Assembly (NCBI RefSeq): GCF_030678915.1
Contig: NZ_JAUUTZ010000009.1
Location: 62,001-126,000, forward strand
From: Paracoccus wurundjeri
Lineage (GTDB): Bacteria > Pseudomonadota > Alphaproteobacteria > Rhodobacterales > Rhodobacteraceae
Length of the DNA: 64,000 bases
Direction of reading: 5' to 3'
Below the pieces are notes generated by a model. It was not told the origin of the DNA. It saw only the letters and a program-made list of their open reading frames with translations, and did no database searches. The position numbers and the translations under genes are program-made. Below, in pieces: positions 9,629 to 19,417 of this stretch; the stretch's first letter is position 1, and every line of letters begins with the position of its first letter.

Positions 9629-10591
9629 ATGACAATGGAACAGAAGAAACCGCCCCTGACGCTTTATCTGGCCGCCCCGCGAGGTTTCTGCGCGGGCGTG
9701 GACCGGGCTATCAAGATCGTGGAACTGGCGCTGCAGAAATGGGGCGCTCCGGTCTATGTGCGCCACGAGATCGTGCATAACAAATATGTCGTCGATTCCC
9801 TGCGTGAACAGGGCGCGGTCTTTGTCGAGGAACTGGACGAATGCCCCGATGACCGCCCGGTGATCTTCTCGGCCCATGGCGTGCCGAAATCCGTCCCGGC
9901 CACCGCGAAGCAGCGCGAGATGGTGTTCGTTGACGCGACCTGTCCTCTGGTCAGCAAGGTCCATATGGAGGCGGCGCGTCATCATGCCGAGGGGTTGCAA
10001 CTGGTCATGATCGGTCATGCCGGCCATCCCGAGGTGCTGGGCACGATGGGACAACTGCCCGAGGGCGAGGTGATTCTTGTCGAGACGGTCGAGGATGTGG
10101 CCTGCCTGACCCCGCGCGATCCCGAACGGCTGGCCTTCATCACCCAGACCACGCTGTCGGTCGATGACACCGCGCAGATCGTGACGGCGCTACAGGCGCG
10201 GTTCCCGGGGATCATCGGCCCCGCCCGCGAGGATATCTGCTATGCCACCACCAACCGTCAGGCGGCAGTCAAGGCGATCGCGCCGAAGATCGACGCGCTG
10301 CTGGTGATCGGTGCGCAGAATTCCAGTAATTCCAAGCGGCTGGTTGAGGTGGGGCGGGCCTCGGGCTGTGCTTATTCGCAGCTTGTGCTGCGGGCGGATC
10401 AGATCGACTGGCGGGCGATCGACGGTGTGCGCAATGTCGGCGTGACAGCGGGCGCAAGCGCACCCGAAGTGCTGATCGACGAGGTGATTGACGCTTTCCG
10501 CGCACGTTATGATGTAACCGTCGAAATTGTCGAGACCGCGCAGGAGAATATCGAATTCAAGGTGCCGCGGGTTCTGCGGGAGACAGCATAG
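9629..10591 (+). CDS. ispH: 4-hydroxy-3-methylbut-2-enyl diphosphate reductase
   Basis: The last enzyme of the MEP isoprenoid pathway. It reduces HMBPP to IPP and DMAPP with an iron-sulfur cluster. Three conserved cysteines are visible: Cys21 in RGFCAGV, one in DATCPLV and one in [11 protein letters not shown]. The histidine motifs VRHEIVHN and SAHGVP and the late SSNSKRL segment are also present. The 320-residue length is normal. It leads a tight + strand run with a glutathione transferase, a LysE exporter, rnhA and a TRIC/YicG protein. A repeat element separates it from the next gene. Confidence 0.97.
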   Translation: MTMEQKKPPLTLYLAAPRGFCAGVDRAIKIVELALQKWGAPVYVRHEIVHNKYVVDSLREQGAVFVEELDECPDDRPVIFSAHGVPKSVPATAKQREMVFVDATCPLVSKVHMEAARHHAEGLQLVMIGHAGHPEVLGTMGQLPEGEVILVETVEDVACLTPRDPERLAFITQTTLSVDDTAQIVTALQARFPGIIGPAREDICYATTNRQAAVKAIAPKIDALLVIGAQNSSNSKRLVEVGRASGCAYSQLVLRADQIDWRAIDGVRNVGVTAGASAPEVLIDEVIDAFRARYDVTVEIVETAQENIEFKVPRVLRETA

Positions 10592-10592
10592 C

Positions 10593-10656
10593 GAGGGGCG
10601 CCGCCCCTCTTGGCCTGCGGCCAATTCACCCCGAGGTATTTGGGCAAAGAAGAAGG
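10593..10656 (-). repeat. Dispersed intergenic repeat, copy 2 (reversed)
   Basis: Reading the minus strand, the element begins CCTTCTTCTTTGCCCAAATA, then ACCTCGG, and ends in two GC hairpins: GGCCGCAGGCC and GAGGGGCGGCGCCCCTC. It matches copies at 9476-9527 and 19283-19336 in the CTTCTTCTTTG-AAATACC core, in opposite orientation. It fills almost the entire gap between ispH and the transferase gene and may act as a terminator or mRNA-stability element. Confidence 0.7.
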
Positions 10657-10663
10657 TAGGGAA

Positions 10664-11266
10664 ATGCGTCTTTATTCGATGCCGTCTTCGGGAAACAGCT
10701 ACAAGATCAGGCTTTTGTTGTCTCTGACCGGGCGGCGGGCCGAGGTGGTCGATTGCGAGGACGGATCCGAGGCACTGGCGCAGGCCAGAGCCGGAGGTGT
10801 TCTGCCCTTCGGCAAGGTTCCGGTGCTGGAGCTGGACGACGGGCATAAGCTGGCCGAATCCGGGGCGATCCTGTGGTATCTGGGGGAGGGGACGGATTTC
10901 GTGCCCGGCGATCCGGTTCTGCGGGCGCAGATGCTGGGCTGGATGTTCTGGGAGCAATATAATCACGAGCCAGTCATCGCGGTGCGCCAAGCGCTTCTGA
11001 ATTATCCGCGCCGTGCCGCAGAGGCGACGCCCGCGAGACTGGATGATCTGCTGCACCGGGGTCATGCGCTGCTGCAGGTCATGGAAGAGCATCTGGCCGG
11101 AAATGACTGGCTGACAGGCGGGCCGAGTCTGGCGGATATCTGTCTTTACGCCTATACCCATTCTGCCGGAACACGCGGGGGGTTCGGGATGGAGCGGTTC
11201 CCCGCAATCGGCGCATGGCTGCGCAGGATCGAAGCGCTGCCCGGGTATAAGGAGCTGAGTGAATGA
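10664..11266 (+). CDS. Glutathione S-transferase family protein
   Basis: A 200-residue cytoplasmic protein. The N-terminal thioredoxin-like domain starts MRLYSMPSSGNSYKIRLLLSL with the SGNSYK active-site region, followed by the glutathione-contact motif KVPVLEL and the AESGAIL segment typical of GST domains. The C-terminal helical domain includes LTGGPSLADICLYAY, the family's N-capping motif. Start at 10664 was chosen because it matches the domain start. The longer frame from 10610 runs into the repeat. Overlaps the next gene by four bases (ATGA). Substrate unknown. Confidence 0.88.
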   Translation: MRLYSMPSSGNSYKIRLLLSLTGRRAEVVDCEDGSEALAQARAGGVLPFGKVPVLELDDGHKLAESGAILWYLGEGTDFVPGDPVLRAQMLGWMFWEQYNHEPVIAVRQALLNYPRRAAEATPARLDDLLHRGHALLQVMEEHLAGNDWLTGGPSLADICLYAYTHSAGTRGGFGMERFPAIGAWLRRIEALPGYKELSE

Positions 11267-11865
11267 GTTTCGAATATCTGCTGACGGCGTTCATCGTCTG
11301 CGCCGTGCCGGGGCTTGGGGTGATCTATACCCTGTCCTCGACGCTTGGCGGCGGGATGCGTGCCGGGCTTTGGGCCGCGCTTGGCTGCACCATTGCGACG
11401 GTGATTCACATGCTGGTGGCCATGGCCGGGTTGGCGGCACTGCTGCATGCCAGCGCCGTCCTGTTCCAGGCGGTGAAATTCGCGGGTGTCGCCTATCTGC
11501 TCTGGATGGCATGGGGCGTATTGAAGGGCGAGGGAGGCTTGCGGTTTCATGCGGCAGCGCAGGTTCCGCCGCGACGGCTGATCTGGCGCGGAATACTGCT
11601 TAACCTGTTGAATCCCAAACTGCCGATGTTCTTCATGGCGTTCTTGCCGCAATTCCTGCCCGCCAATGCTGGGATCGGCGCGCTATTCGAACTGGGCCTG
11701 GGATTTACCGGAATGACCTTTGGCGTCTTCGTGCTTTATGCCGCCCTTGCCGCCAGTGGCCGGGATGCGGTGCTGGCATCGGAATCCGCGATGCGATGGC
11801 TGCGGCGGGTCTTTGCGGCGTCATTCGCTATGCTGGGGCTGAAACTGGCGGTGAGCCGGGCGTGA
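11263..11865 (+). CDS. LysE/RhtB family amino-acid exporter
   Basis: A 200-residue inner-membrane protein with about five to six hydrophobic segments. The N-terminus ends in the family motif [21 protein letters not shown] (seen at about residues 19-39), followed by GLWAALGC and the [18 protein letters not shown] segment typical of LysE/RhtB proteins. These export amino acids such as homoserine, threonine or lysine. The start codon overlaps the previous stop and its own stop overlaps the GTG of rnhA, so it is translated within one operon. The substrate is not predictable. Confidence 0.88.
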   Translation: MSFEYLLTAFIVCAVPGLGVIYTLSSTLGGGMRAGLWAALGCTIATVIHMLVAMAGLAALLHASAVLFQAVKFAGVAYLLWMAWGVLKGEGGLRFHAAAQVPPRRLIWRGILLNLLNPKLPMFFMAFLPQFLPANAGIGALFELGLGFTGMTFGVFVLYAALAASGRDAVLASESAMRWLRRVFAASFAMLGLKLAVSRA

Positions 11866-12311
11866 CAACAATTTTCGCATGGACCGACGGGGCTTGCAGC
11901 GGCAATCCCGGTCCCGGAGGCTGGGGTGTATTGTTGCGGGCCAAGGAGGGCGACAGGATCGTCAAGGAGCGGGAATTGCAGGGCGGCGAGGCCGCGACCA
12001 CCAATAACCGCATGGAACTGATGGCGGCGATCTCGGCGCTCGAGGCGCTGACCCGGCCAAGCGAGATTACCGTGATCACCGACAGCGCCTATGTGAAGAA
12101 CGGCGTCACCCAATGGTTGCATGGCTGGAAACGGAATGGCTGGCGCACCGCGGGCAGGAAGCCGGTGAAGAACGAGGAATTGTGGCGGCGGCTGGACGAG
12201 GCGCAGGCGCGGCACCGGGTCGAGTGGCAATGGATCAAGGGCCATGCCGGCCATGCCGAGAACGAGCGCGCGGACGAGTTGGCCCGCGCCGGGATGGGGC
12301 CTTTCAGATGA
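11862..12311 (+). CDS. rnhA: Ribonuclease HI
   Basis: A 149-residue endonuclease that cuts the RNA strand of RNA-DNA hybrids and removes R-loops and primers. The catalytic carboxylates are in [15 protein letters not shown] (Asp), NRMELMAAI (Glu), ITDSAYV (Asp) and the C-terminal NERADELAR (Asp). The basic handle KRNGWRTAG is present. The start is GTG at 11862, overlapping the LysE stop (GTGA). The family length (about 150) supports this start over a longer frame. Downstream overlap of four bases with the YicG-like gene. Confidence 0.96.
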   Translation: MTTIFAWTDGACSGNPGPGGWGVLLRAKEGDRIVKERELQGGEAATTNNRMELMAAISALEALTRPSEITVITDSAYVKNGVTQWLHGWKRNGWRTAGRKPVKNEELWRRLDEAQARHRVEWQWIKGHAGHAENERADELARAGMGPFR

Positions 12312-12946
12312 GCTTCGAGGCGCTGCTGGTGGCGCTGGATTACGGGGCGGTCCTGATATTCGCCCTGACCGGGGCGCTTGTCGCCAGCCGCGCGCAGCTT
12401 GATCCGGTGGGGTTCATTTTCATGGCGGCCCTGACAGCGGTGGGCGGCGGTACTTTGCGGGATTTGATATTGGGGCGCGAGACGGTGTTCTGGATCGAAC
12501 ATCCCTCATATGTGCTGATGGCTGCTGCGGCGGCCCTGCTGGTGTTCTGGACCGCGCATCTGATCGAAAGCCGCTACCGGCTGCTGGTCTGGCTGGACAG
12601 CGTCGCCTTGGCGGTCGCGGCCGCAGCCGGGGCGGGGGTGGCCATGGAAAGCGGCGCGGGCCCGGTGATCGTCGTGATCATGGGAATCGTGACCGGCACA
12701 TTCGGCGGGCTGATGCGCGATGTCGTCGGGAACGAGGTTCCCCTCGTGCTGAAGCAGGGGCAGCTTTATCTGACTGCGGCTTTTGGTGGGACATTTACGG
12801 CTGCCTTGCTGAACTGGCTCGGGTTTCGGCAGGGCGACGCTTTGATCGCCTGCGCGGCGGTGGTCTGGATTCTGCGCGCCGGCAGTCTGATATGGGGGTG
12901 GAAACTGCCCGTTTACCGGCCTCGCCCGCCAAGAGGGCCGGGTTGA
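12308..12946 (+). CDS. TRIC/YicG-family (UPF0126) membrane protein
   Basis: A 212-residue polytopic membrane protein with the duplicated three-helix TRIC layout. The first repeat has [17 protein letters not shown] and [13 protein letters not shown]. The second has [20 protein letters not shown], with the matching glycine and Arg-Asp positions. Prokaryotic TRIC proteins form trimeric cation channels. The physiological role of YicG in bacteria is poorly known. The ATG overlaps the rnhA stop. It is the last gene of the ispH operon, which ends with a T-rich stretch near 12963. Confidence 0.87.
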   Translation: MSFEALLVALDYGAVLIFALTGALVASRAQLDPVGFIFMAALTAVGGGTLRDLILGRETVFWIEHPSYVLMAAAAALLVFWTAHLIESRYRLLVWLDSVALAVAAAAGAGVAMESGAGPVIVVIMGIVTGTFGGLMRDVVGNEVPLVLKQGQLYLTAAFGGTFTAALLNWLGFRQGDALIACAAVVWILRAGSLIWGWKLPVYRPRPPRGPG

Positions 12947-12966
12947 ACGATTGCCAGAACAATTTT

Positions 12967-12985
12967 TTTTCACTCAAAGTGAAAA
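12967..12985. promoter_or_regulatory. Inverted repeat upstream of RcnB-like gene
   Basis: TTTTCACT and AGTGAAAA form a perfect 8-bp inverted repeat around CAA. It lies about 70 bases before the start of the small secreted protein at 13052, directly after a run of eight T. It could be an operator for that gene or part of the terminator of the preceding operon. Confidence 0.35.
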
Positions 12986-13051
12986 TGTGATGCAACCAAA
13001 AGGCGTGTTCGGGTAATGAATCTCCGGGAATACCCTGCAGGAGTGTTTGAC

Positions 13052-13477
13052 ATGAAGACGATCTCGATGCTGCTTGCCGCCGCCATGGCGGTTGCGGTGG
13101 CCGGCGTGACGCCGGCTGTCGCGGATCCGGGGAAGGGCAAGGGCCATAAGCACGCGCAAAAACATAAGCACAAGCACGCGTATAAGCATCGCGGGCATGT
13201 CCGATACGGTTCGAACTGTCCTCCGGGGCTGGCGAAAAAATATCCGGCCTGCGTGCCTCCGGGGCAGGCGCGGAAACACGCGGTCCGCTATGGAACCGGT
13301 ATCGGTGACATCCTGCGAATCGCTGATTATGTCCGGATCAACGATTATGATCGCTATGGTCTCGAACGGCGCGATGGCTGGAATTACTACCGCAATGACA
13401 ACCAGATTTATCGCGTGGACAGCGGAACCCGGAAAGTTCTGGCGGTTCTGAACCTGATTGACGCTTTTTCGCGGTAA
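13052..13477 (+). CDS. Small secreted basic/histidine-rich protein, RcnB-like
   Basis: A 141-residue exported protein. A signal peptide (MKTISMLLAAAMAVAVAGVT, cleaved after VADP or just before it) is followed by a Lys/His-rich stretch with KHK-type repeats at about residues 30-50. Next come a PPGLAKKYPACVPPGQ motif with two cysteines and a C-terminal region with the YYRNDNQIYRVD pattern. The PPG-x-KK and C-terminal YRVD features resemble RcnB-type or DUF1236-like periplasmic proteins. The start at 13052 has AGGAG eight bases upstream. Metal binding by the His/Lys repeats is a guess. Confidence 0.65.
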   Translation: MKTISMLLAAAMAVAVAGVTPAVADPGKGKGHKHAQKHKHKHAYKHRGHVRYGSNCPPGLAKKYPACVPPGQARKHAVRYGTGIGDILRIADYVRINDYDRYGLERRDGWNYYRNDNQIYRVDSGTRKVLAVLNLIDAFSR

Positions 13478-13640
13478 TTTCCGCGTCACGGCGATTGTTC
13501 CGGCCGGCTGCATCTGATCCCTTCTGCGCTGGTCTTGCATTTTTGCGTCAAGACCGGGGTTTCCGGATGACTTGGCGCGGAACCATAACTGAACCGAAAC
13601 GTTTCAATTCGTGAAACTTTCCCGAGAAAAGGGTATAATC

Positions 13641-13817
13641 ATGCAGAAACTGACCGCTATCCTGTTTTGCGGCCTGACGCTGGCGGTCACCGCCTGTGGA
13701 CCCAATACCGCAACCCGCGCCACCACCGGCGCCGCGACGGGTGCGGTCGTCGCCGGGCCTGTTGGTGCAGTCGCCGGCGCTGCTATCGGTGGCAGCGGTG
13801 CGGTGCGTGTCAGATAA
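13641..13817 (+). CDS. Small glycine-zipper lipoprotein
   Basis: A 58-residue predicted lipoprotein. The signal sequence ends in the lipobox VTAC, with the lipidated Cys near residue 19. The mature part is almost entirely an alternating Gly/Ala glycine zipper (TTGAATGAVVAGPVGAVAG), which favours helix packing in or on membranes as in OsmB-like proteins. A GTTTCA/TGAAAC inverted repeat lies just upstream at 13601-13617. A longer in-frame start at 13611 would add ten polar residues before the signal sequence and is less likely. The function is unknown, probably envelope-associated. Confidence 0.65.
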   Translation: MQKLTAILFCGLTLAVTACGPNTATRATTGAATGAVVAGPVGAVAGAAIGGSGAVRVR

Positions 13818-14127
13818 CAGAGCGTTGTCAAAAGGACGAGCTACCCGTTGTAACCTTCCCTGTTACCGGCAGGCCGCGTCCTGTCGTGTTACAACCGCAT
13901 ATCTGACCACTGGAAGCATTGTCGCGACCGTTTTTCGAGGGTGCAATTTCTTTTCGACATTAAAATTTTAAACTTGAAGCAAAATCCGTTTTCCACCACT
14001 ATTCTCCCAAGCTATGATTCTAAAATGGTCTGCGGTATCACGACAGGCATATCTGGCTGCAAGGCGCTCTGGCCATGCGGATCCGCATGCCGGAAGGCAT
14101 TTCGGTCAGGCAACAGGGAGAAAAATT
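13818..14127. other. Leader region of the aromatic-acid ABC transporter operon
   Basis: A 310-base spacer without a convincing gene. Its middle is AT-rich (13945-14000) and contains the predicted operator listed separately. A ribosome-binding site CAGGGAG lies before the ATG at 14128. The operator sits about 150 bases upstream of the start, so the transcript probably has a long untranslated leader. Confidence 0.5.
13953..13978. promoter_or_regulatory. Predicted MarR-type operator, transporter side
   Basis: An imperfect 26-bp palindrome with arms TTCGACATTAAAA (13953-13965) and TTTTAAACTTGAA (13966-13978). Ten of thirteen positions pair. A second copy with nearly the same right half lies at 28499-28524, between the marR gene and the catabolic operon. 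The shared stretch AAAATTTTAA-R-CTTGAAG-Y-AA is found at both. That two distant promoters flanking one catabolic island share it suggests binding by the MarR protein encoded at 28627. Confidence 0.6.
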
Positions 14128-15285
14128 ATGAAAAAACTCGGAGCAGCGGTCGCGGCGGGCGTAATCGGCATTGGCGGTTCTGCCGCTGCCGAGATCAAGG
14201 TGGGGATGATCGTGACCCTGTCGGGGCCACCTGCGGCGCTTGGCCAGCAGGCAGTGGACGGGTTCAAGCTTGCTCTGGAGGATCTTGACGGCAAACTGGG
14301 CGGCGAGGAGGCCAAGCTGGTCGTCGAGGATGACGGGCTGAAGCCAGAGGTGGCGCTTTCCGCCGCAACCTCTCTGGTCGAGCAGGAGCAGGTCGATTTC
14401 GTCGTCGGCACGGTTTTCTCGAACATGTTGCAGGCGATTTTCCGGCCCGTGGTCGAATCCGAAACCTTTCTCATCAGCCCGAATGCCGGGCCTTCGACTT
14501 TCGCGGGGAATGCCTGCAATCCCTATTTCTTCGTGACCTCGTATCTGAACAACCAGAATGCCGAGGTGATGGGTAAATACGCGCAGGAGGCAGGCTATGA
14601 AAAAGTGTTCATGCTTGCGCCCAATTATCAGGCCGGGCGGGATAATCTGGAAGGCTTCCGGGTCCATTACGAGGGCGAGATCGTCGATGAAACCTATGTT
14701 CCGCTGAACAGTCAGGACTATTCCGCCGAGATCGCCCGGATCGCGACATCCGGGGCCGATGCGGTCTTTGCCTTTGCTCCGGGTGGCATGGGCGTGCGCC
14801 TTGTCGGGCAGTTCCGCGACAGCGGGCTTGCCGACAAGGTTCAGTTCATGTCGGTTTTCACCACGGATGAAACCACCCTTCCGGCGCAGAAAGACGCGGC
14901 AGAGGGCTTTATCGCCGCAGGAAACTGGGCGCCGGATTTCGAGGGCGAGGCAAGCCAGGCCTTTGTCGCCGCCTTCCAGGAGAAATTCGGTTATGTCCCG
15001 GGCGGCTATGCCATGCAGGCTTATGACGCAGCCATGCTGATCGACAGCGCCGTCAGTGCCGTCGACGGCGACCTGAGCGACAAGGCCGCGGTGCAGGCTG
15101 CGCTTGAAGCGGCGGATTTCACCTCGTTGCGCGGTGATTTCAGCTTCAACAGCAACCATTATCCGGTGCAGGATTTCTATCAGCTATCGGTTGCCAAGCG
15201 CGAAGACGGCCAATGGGCCACGGCGATGGGTGAACTGGTCATCAAGGATTATGCCGACAATTTGGCTGAAGAATGCAGCATGTAA
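14128..15285 (+). CDS. ABC transporter substrate-binding protein (branched-chain/aromatic acid type)
   Basis: A 385-residue secreted binding protein of the type I periplasmic fold (LivJ/HAAT family). The signal peptide is MKKLGAAVAAGVIGIGGSAAA, followed by the typical first strand IKVGMIVTLSGPPAALGQQ. Mid-protein cues include DDGLKPEVALSAATSLVEQ and FVVGTVFSN. The start at 14128 has GGGAG upstream. It leads an operon with two permeases, two ATPases and a cupin, next to a CoA-dependent 2-aminobenzoate pathway. HAAT-family transporters beside aromatic pathways often carry aromatic acids rather than amino acids, so uptake of anthranilate or a similar benzoate is the best guess. Confidence 0.88.
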   Translation: MKKLGAAVAAGVIGIGGSAAAEIKVGMIVTLSGPPAALGQQAVDGFKLALEDLDGKLGGEEAKLVVEDDGLKPEVALSAATSLVEQEQVDFVVGTVFSNMLQAIFRPVVESETFLISPNAGPSTFAGNACNPYFFVTSYLNNQNAEVMGKYAQEAGYEKVFMLAPNYQAGRDNLEGFRVHYEGEIVDETYVPLNSQDYSAEIARIATSGADAVFAFAPGGMGVRLVGQFRDSGLADKVQFMSVFTTDETTLPAQKDAAEGFIAAGNWAPDFEGEASQAFVAAFQEKFGYVPGGYAMQAYDAAMLIDSAVSAVDGDLSDKAAVQAALEAADFTSLRGDFSFNSNHYPVQDFYQLSVAKREDGQWATAMGELVIKDYADNLAEECSM

Positions 15286-15336
15286 GCTTTCTGGCGGGAC
15301 CGGCTGCGGTTCCGCCGATTTGCGGATAGAATCCTG

Positions 15337-16263
15337 ATGTCATTGACGCTGCTCATCCTCCAGATTCTGAACGGGCTACAGCTTGGCGTGATCCTGTTCC
15401 TGATTGCCGCCGGGCTGACGCTGGTTTTCGGGGTCATGGGATTCATCAATCTCGCCCATGGCGTGCAATATATGCTTGGCGCCTATCTGGCGGTGTTCCT
15501 TTACGGGCTGACCGGCAATTTCGTCGCCGCGCTGGTCCTGGCGCTGCCGCTTGCGCTGTTGCTGGGGCTGCTGCTGGAATTCCTTGTGTTCCGGCATCTT
15601 TACGACCGCGATCATCTTAGTCAGGTGCTGGCGACATTCGGGGTGATCCTGTTTCTCAACGAACTCATGAAAATGCTGTTCGGGCCGGCGACGCTGAGCG
15701 TTCCGCCTCCGGAATTCCTGAATTTCTCGTTCAAGCTGGTCGATGGGCTGCTTTATCCCGCCTATAAACTGGCGGTGATTGTGGCGGGGCTGCTTGTGGC
15801 GCTTGGCCTGTGGCTGGTGATCACGCGCACGCGCATCGGGATGCTGATCCGCGCAGGGGCGACTACGCCTGACATGGTATCCGCGCTGGGCGTGGATGTC
15901 CGGCGGCTGTTCCTATGTGTCTTCGGTTTCGGCGCGATGCTGGCGGGTTTCGCCGGAGTGATGGCCGCGCCCATCTTCGCGGTCGAGCCGGGCATGGGGG
16001 ACAATCTGCTGATCGTGGCTTTTGTCGTGATCATCATCGGCGGCGCGGGCTCGATCCGGGGCGCCTTCGTTGCGGCGCTGCTGGTCGGGCTGGTGGATAC
16101 GCTGGGACGGATGCTGGTGATCGACGGGTTGCGGCTGATCATGAACCCCTCGGCGGCCAATCAGGTCGGCCCGGCCATTGCCTCGATGCTGATCTATGTG
16201 CTGATGGCGCTGGTGCTGTTCTGGCGGCCACAGGGGCTTTTCGCCCCGAAAGCCGCGAGGTGA
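15337..16263 (+). CDS. livH: Branched-chain-type ABC transporter permease (LivH-like)
   Basis: A 308-residue inner-membrane permease with about eight hydrophobic segments. N-terminal NGLQLGVILFLIAAGLTLVFG and FINLAHGVQYMLGAY are typical of LivH. The late GGAGSIRGAFVAALLVG segment contains the conserved coupling region. It forms the membrane channel with the LivM-like protein four bases downstream. Substrate is set by the binding protein encoded just before it, which by context is probably an aromatic acid. Confidence 0.92.
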   Translation: MSLTLLILQILNGLQLGVILFLIAAGLTLVFGVMGFINLAHGVQYMLGAYLAVFLYGLTGNFVAALVLALPLALLLGLLLEFLVFRHLYDRDHLSQVLATFGVILFLNELMKMLFGPATLSVPPPEFLNFSFKLVDGLLYPAYKLAVIVAGLLVALGLWLVITRTRIGMLIRAGATTPDMVSALGVDVRRLFLCVFGFGAMLAGFAGVMAAPIFAVEPGMGDNLLIVAFVVIIIGGAGSIRGAFVAALLVGLVDTLGRMLVIDGLRLIMNPSAANQVGPAIASMLIYVLMALVLFWRPQGLFAPKAAR

Positions 16264-16267
16264 CGGG

Positions 16268-17248
16268 ATGAGCGAGCAGACAAACCCGGAAGCCAAGGCG
16301 GCAACCGCAGCCGCCATGCCGCTGATCGTGACACTCGTCCTTTTCGCGGCGCTTGCCCTGATCCCGCTTCTTGCCCAGTTCTATGGCGGTGGCTGGCTGA
16401 CCTCGCTCGCGGTGCGGGCGATGCTGCTGGCGATCGCGGCCATATCCCTTGATCTGCTGATCGGGCATGGCGGGCTGGTCAGCTTCGGGCACAGCGCCTT
16501 TATCGCGATCGGGGCCTATACCTGCGGGATCATGATCACCGAGGGGGTGGACGAGATCGCCCTGATCCTGCCGGTCGCCATGGCCGTGGCAGGCGGCTTT
16601 GCCCTTGTCAGCGGCGCAATCAGTCTGCGGACCTCGGGCGTTTCCTTTATCATGATCACGCTGGCTTTCGGCCAGATGGTCTATTTCGCGCTTGGTTCGC
16701 TGGCGCAATACGGTGCGGATGACGGGCTGACCCTGTGGGCGGCGCCGGGTTTTCTGGGCGGCAAATGGCTTGCCTCGGATATCGGCGTATATGTCACGGT
16801 CCTGCTGTTGCTGATCGGGACATGGGTGCTGGTCCACCGGATCACCGGTTCGCGCTTTGGCAGAGTACTGCGCGCGGCGCGGCAAAACCCTGTCCGTGTG
16901 GCCTCGATGGGCTATCCGGTGCGCCGCTATCAGTTGGCGGCCTATTGCATCGCCGGAATTATCGCCTCGGTGGCCGGGGTCATGTGGGCAGTGCAGTTCG
17001 CATTCGTCAGCCCGTCTTTGTCGGCATGGCAAAGTTCGGGCGATCTGATCGTGATGGTGATCCTTGGCGGGATGGCCAGTCGCAACGGCGCATTGATCGG
17101 GGCGTTGTGCTTCATCCTGATCGAGGAAAGCCTTTCCGCGATCACCAATGACTGGCGCCTGATCTTTGGCCCGTTCCTGGTGCTGATCGCGCTTTACGCG
17201 CGCGGCGGGCTTGCGGGGCTGCTTGACCGGATGAGGGGGCCGCAATGA
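16268..17248 (+). CDS. livM: Branched-chain-type ABC transporter permease (LivM-like)
   Basis: A 326-residue permease. The segment LDLLIGHGGLVSFGHSAFIAIGAY is the LivM hallmark. RFGRVLRAARQNPVRVASMGYPVRRYQ is the coupling loop, and GGMASRNGALIGALCFILIEE closes the domain. The N-terminal ~20 residues are hydrophilic. Its stop overlaps the LivG start (ATGA). It pairs with the preceding permease. Confidence 0.92.
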   Translation: MSEQTNPEAKAATAAAMPLIVTLVLFAALALIPLLAQFYGGGWLTSLAVRAMLLAIAAISLDLLIGHGGLVSFGHSAFIAIGAYTCGIMITEGVDEIALILPVAMAVAGGFALVSGAISLRTSGVSFIMITLAFGQMVYFALGSLAQYGADDGLTLWAAPGFLGGKWLASDIGVYVTVLLLLIGTWVLVHRITGSRFGRVLRAARQNPVRVASMGYPVRRYQLAAYCIAGIIASVAGVMWAVQFAFVSPSLSAWQSSGDLIVMVILGGMASRNGALIGALCFILIEESLSAITNDWRLIFGPFLVLIALYARGGLAGLLDRMRGPQ

Positions 17249-18005
17249 GCGAGGCGATCCTGCAATTATCCGGTTTGCGCAAAGCCTTCGGTGCGCTTGT
17301 CGTGACCGATGACGTTCATCTGGAACTGCGCCGGGGCGAGTGTCACGCCTTGATCGGCCCGAATGGCGCAGGAAAATCGACGCTGATCCATCAATTGTCG
17401 GGAATGCTGCAACCGGATGCGGGAAGCATCGTTTTCATGGGGCAGGACGTGACCCGCCTCAGCCAGTCTGAGCGCGCGCTGGCAGGGTTGGGCCGCTCGT
17501 TCCAGATTACCTCGATCCTGCCTGAATTTACGGTGCTGGAGAATGTCGCGCTTGCCGCGCAGGTTCGGGCCGGATCCAGCTTCCGCTTTCTTGGCCGCGT
17601 CGCGGATGAGCCGCTGTTGAACGAAGCCGCGATCTCGGCTCTGTCGCGGATCGGGCTGGCGGGAAAGTCGGAAATGGTGGCGGGTACGCTGTCCTACGGC
17701 GAAAAGCGCCTGCTGGAGCTTGCCATCGCAATCGCGGGCCGCCCCCATGCGCTTTTGCTGGACGAGCCGCTGGCCGGTATGGGGCGCGCCGAAAGCGCCA
17801 GCCTGACGCAGGTGCTGCTGGCATTGAAGGCCGAATATCCCATCCTGCTGATCGAGCATGACATGGAGGCGGTGTTCCAGCTTGCCGACCGGGTCTCGGT
17901 GCTGGTGGCAGGGGCAATCGTCGCGACAGGCACACCGGATGAGGTTCGGGCCGATCCCAAAGCGCGGGCCGCCTATCTGGGCGATGACCATCCGGAGGGC
18001 GCGGC

Positions 18006-18009
<4 letters not shown>
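17245..18009 (+). CDS. livG: ABC transporter ATP-binding protein (LivG-like)
   Basis: A 254-residue ATPase. Walker A is GPNGAGKST. The signature is TLSYGEKRLLELAIAIAG, the LivG-style variant with SYGEKR instead of SGGQQ. Walker B is LLLDEPLAGMG. Length and order (H-M-G-F) match LIV-type systems. Start and stop both overlap neighbours by four bases, implying translational coupling with livM and livF. Confidence 0.93.
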
Positions 18010-18704
<695 letters not shown>

Positions 18705-18733
18705 CATGTATTCGATAACAGGAGGAAGACAGC

Positions 18734-19168
18734 ATGGATCATGGAGTAACACCGGCCGCCGATGCGTTGGGCGGCAAGGCATGGACCGTCGTCGGGCAGA
18801 CCTATACGCCGAAACTGCGTTCTGAAAACGCCTTCATCTGGCATGCGGTTATTCCGGCGGATACTTTCGTGCCGCCGCATATCCATCCGTTGCAGGACGA
18901 ATGGATATATGTGCTGGAAGGTCACCTTGAAATCGAGTTCGGCGCGGAAAAACATTCCGCCGGACCTGGGGATACCGTGTTCATGCCCAAAGGCATCGCG
19001 CATGGAATCTTCAACCGCTCGGGCAAGACGGCAAGCTGCACCTTCGGGGTCGCGCCGACCGGCAGGCTGTTCGAGCTGTTCGGCAGACTGGACGGCGTCA
19101 CCGATCCGCAGGAACTGGTCCGTATCTCGGCCGAGCATGACGTGGATTTCCTTCCGCCTCCGGGCTGA
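18734..19168 (+). CDS. Metal-binding cupin-domain protein
   Basis: A 144-residue single-domain cupin. Motif 1 is PPHIHPLQDEWIYVLEG, with the usual His-x-His-Glu ligands. Motif 2 is PGDTVFMPKGIAHGIFNRSG, with the third His. These ligands normally hold iron, manganese or zinc. It follows the transporter operon by 29 bases with GGAGGAAG at the right spacing and faces the catabolic operon across a repeat element. A role in the same pathway, such as dioxygenation, isomerisation or ligand sensing, is plausible but not shown. No DNA-binding domain is present. Confidence 0.75.
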   Translation: MDHGVTPAADALGGKAWTVVGQTYTPKLRSENAFIWHAVIPADTFVPPHIHPLQDEWIYVLEGHLEIEFGAEKHSAGPGDTVFMPKGIAHGIFNRSGKTASCTFGVAPTGRLFELFGRLDGVTDPQELVRISAEHDVDFLPPPG

Positions 19169-19282
19169 GCGCAATACCGCCCGATGACGGAAACCGTGGC
19201 CGTGGTGTTTTCCCGCGGCCCCTTATCCACAATACAGGACGCTGTCGCCCGCCGCCCGCTACCCCGGCCGGCACACCGATAT

Positions 19283-19336
19283 TTCTTCTTTGTTCAAATA
19301 CCTTGCCGGGGGTCTGGGGGATGCAAAATCCCCCAG
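19283..19336 (+). repeat. Dispersed intergenic repeat, copy 3
   Basis: The element begins TTCTTCTTTGTTCAAATACC and ends in a hairpin with arms CTGGGGGAT (19314-19322) and ATCCCCCAG (19328-19336). The core matches copies at 9476-9527 and 10593-10656. It lies in the 249-base gap between the convergent cupin and flavin monooxygenase genes, where it could terminate one or both transcripts. Confidence 0.7.
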
Positions 19337-19417
19337 CGATCGCCGGAGGCAAAAAAACCTCAATCCCGGTCGCCCCGCAGCCGTCATCCATATGGGGCTT
19401 CGCGGTTTCCCGTTTCT

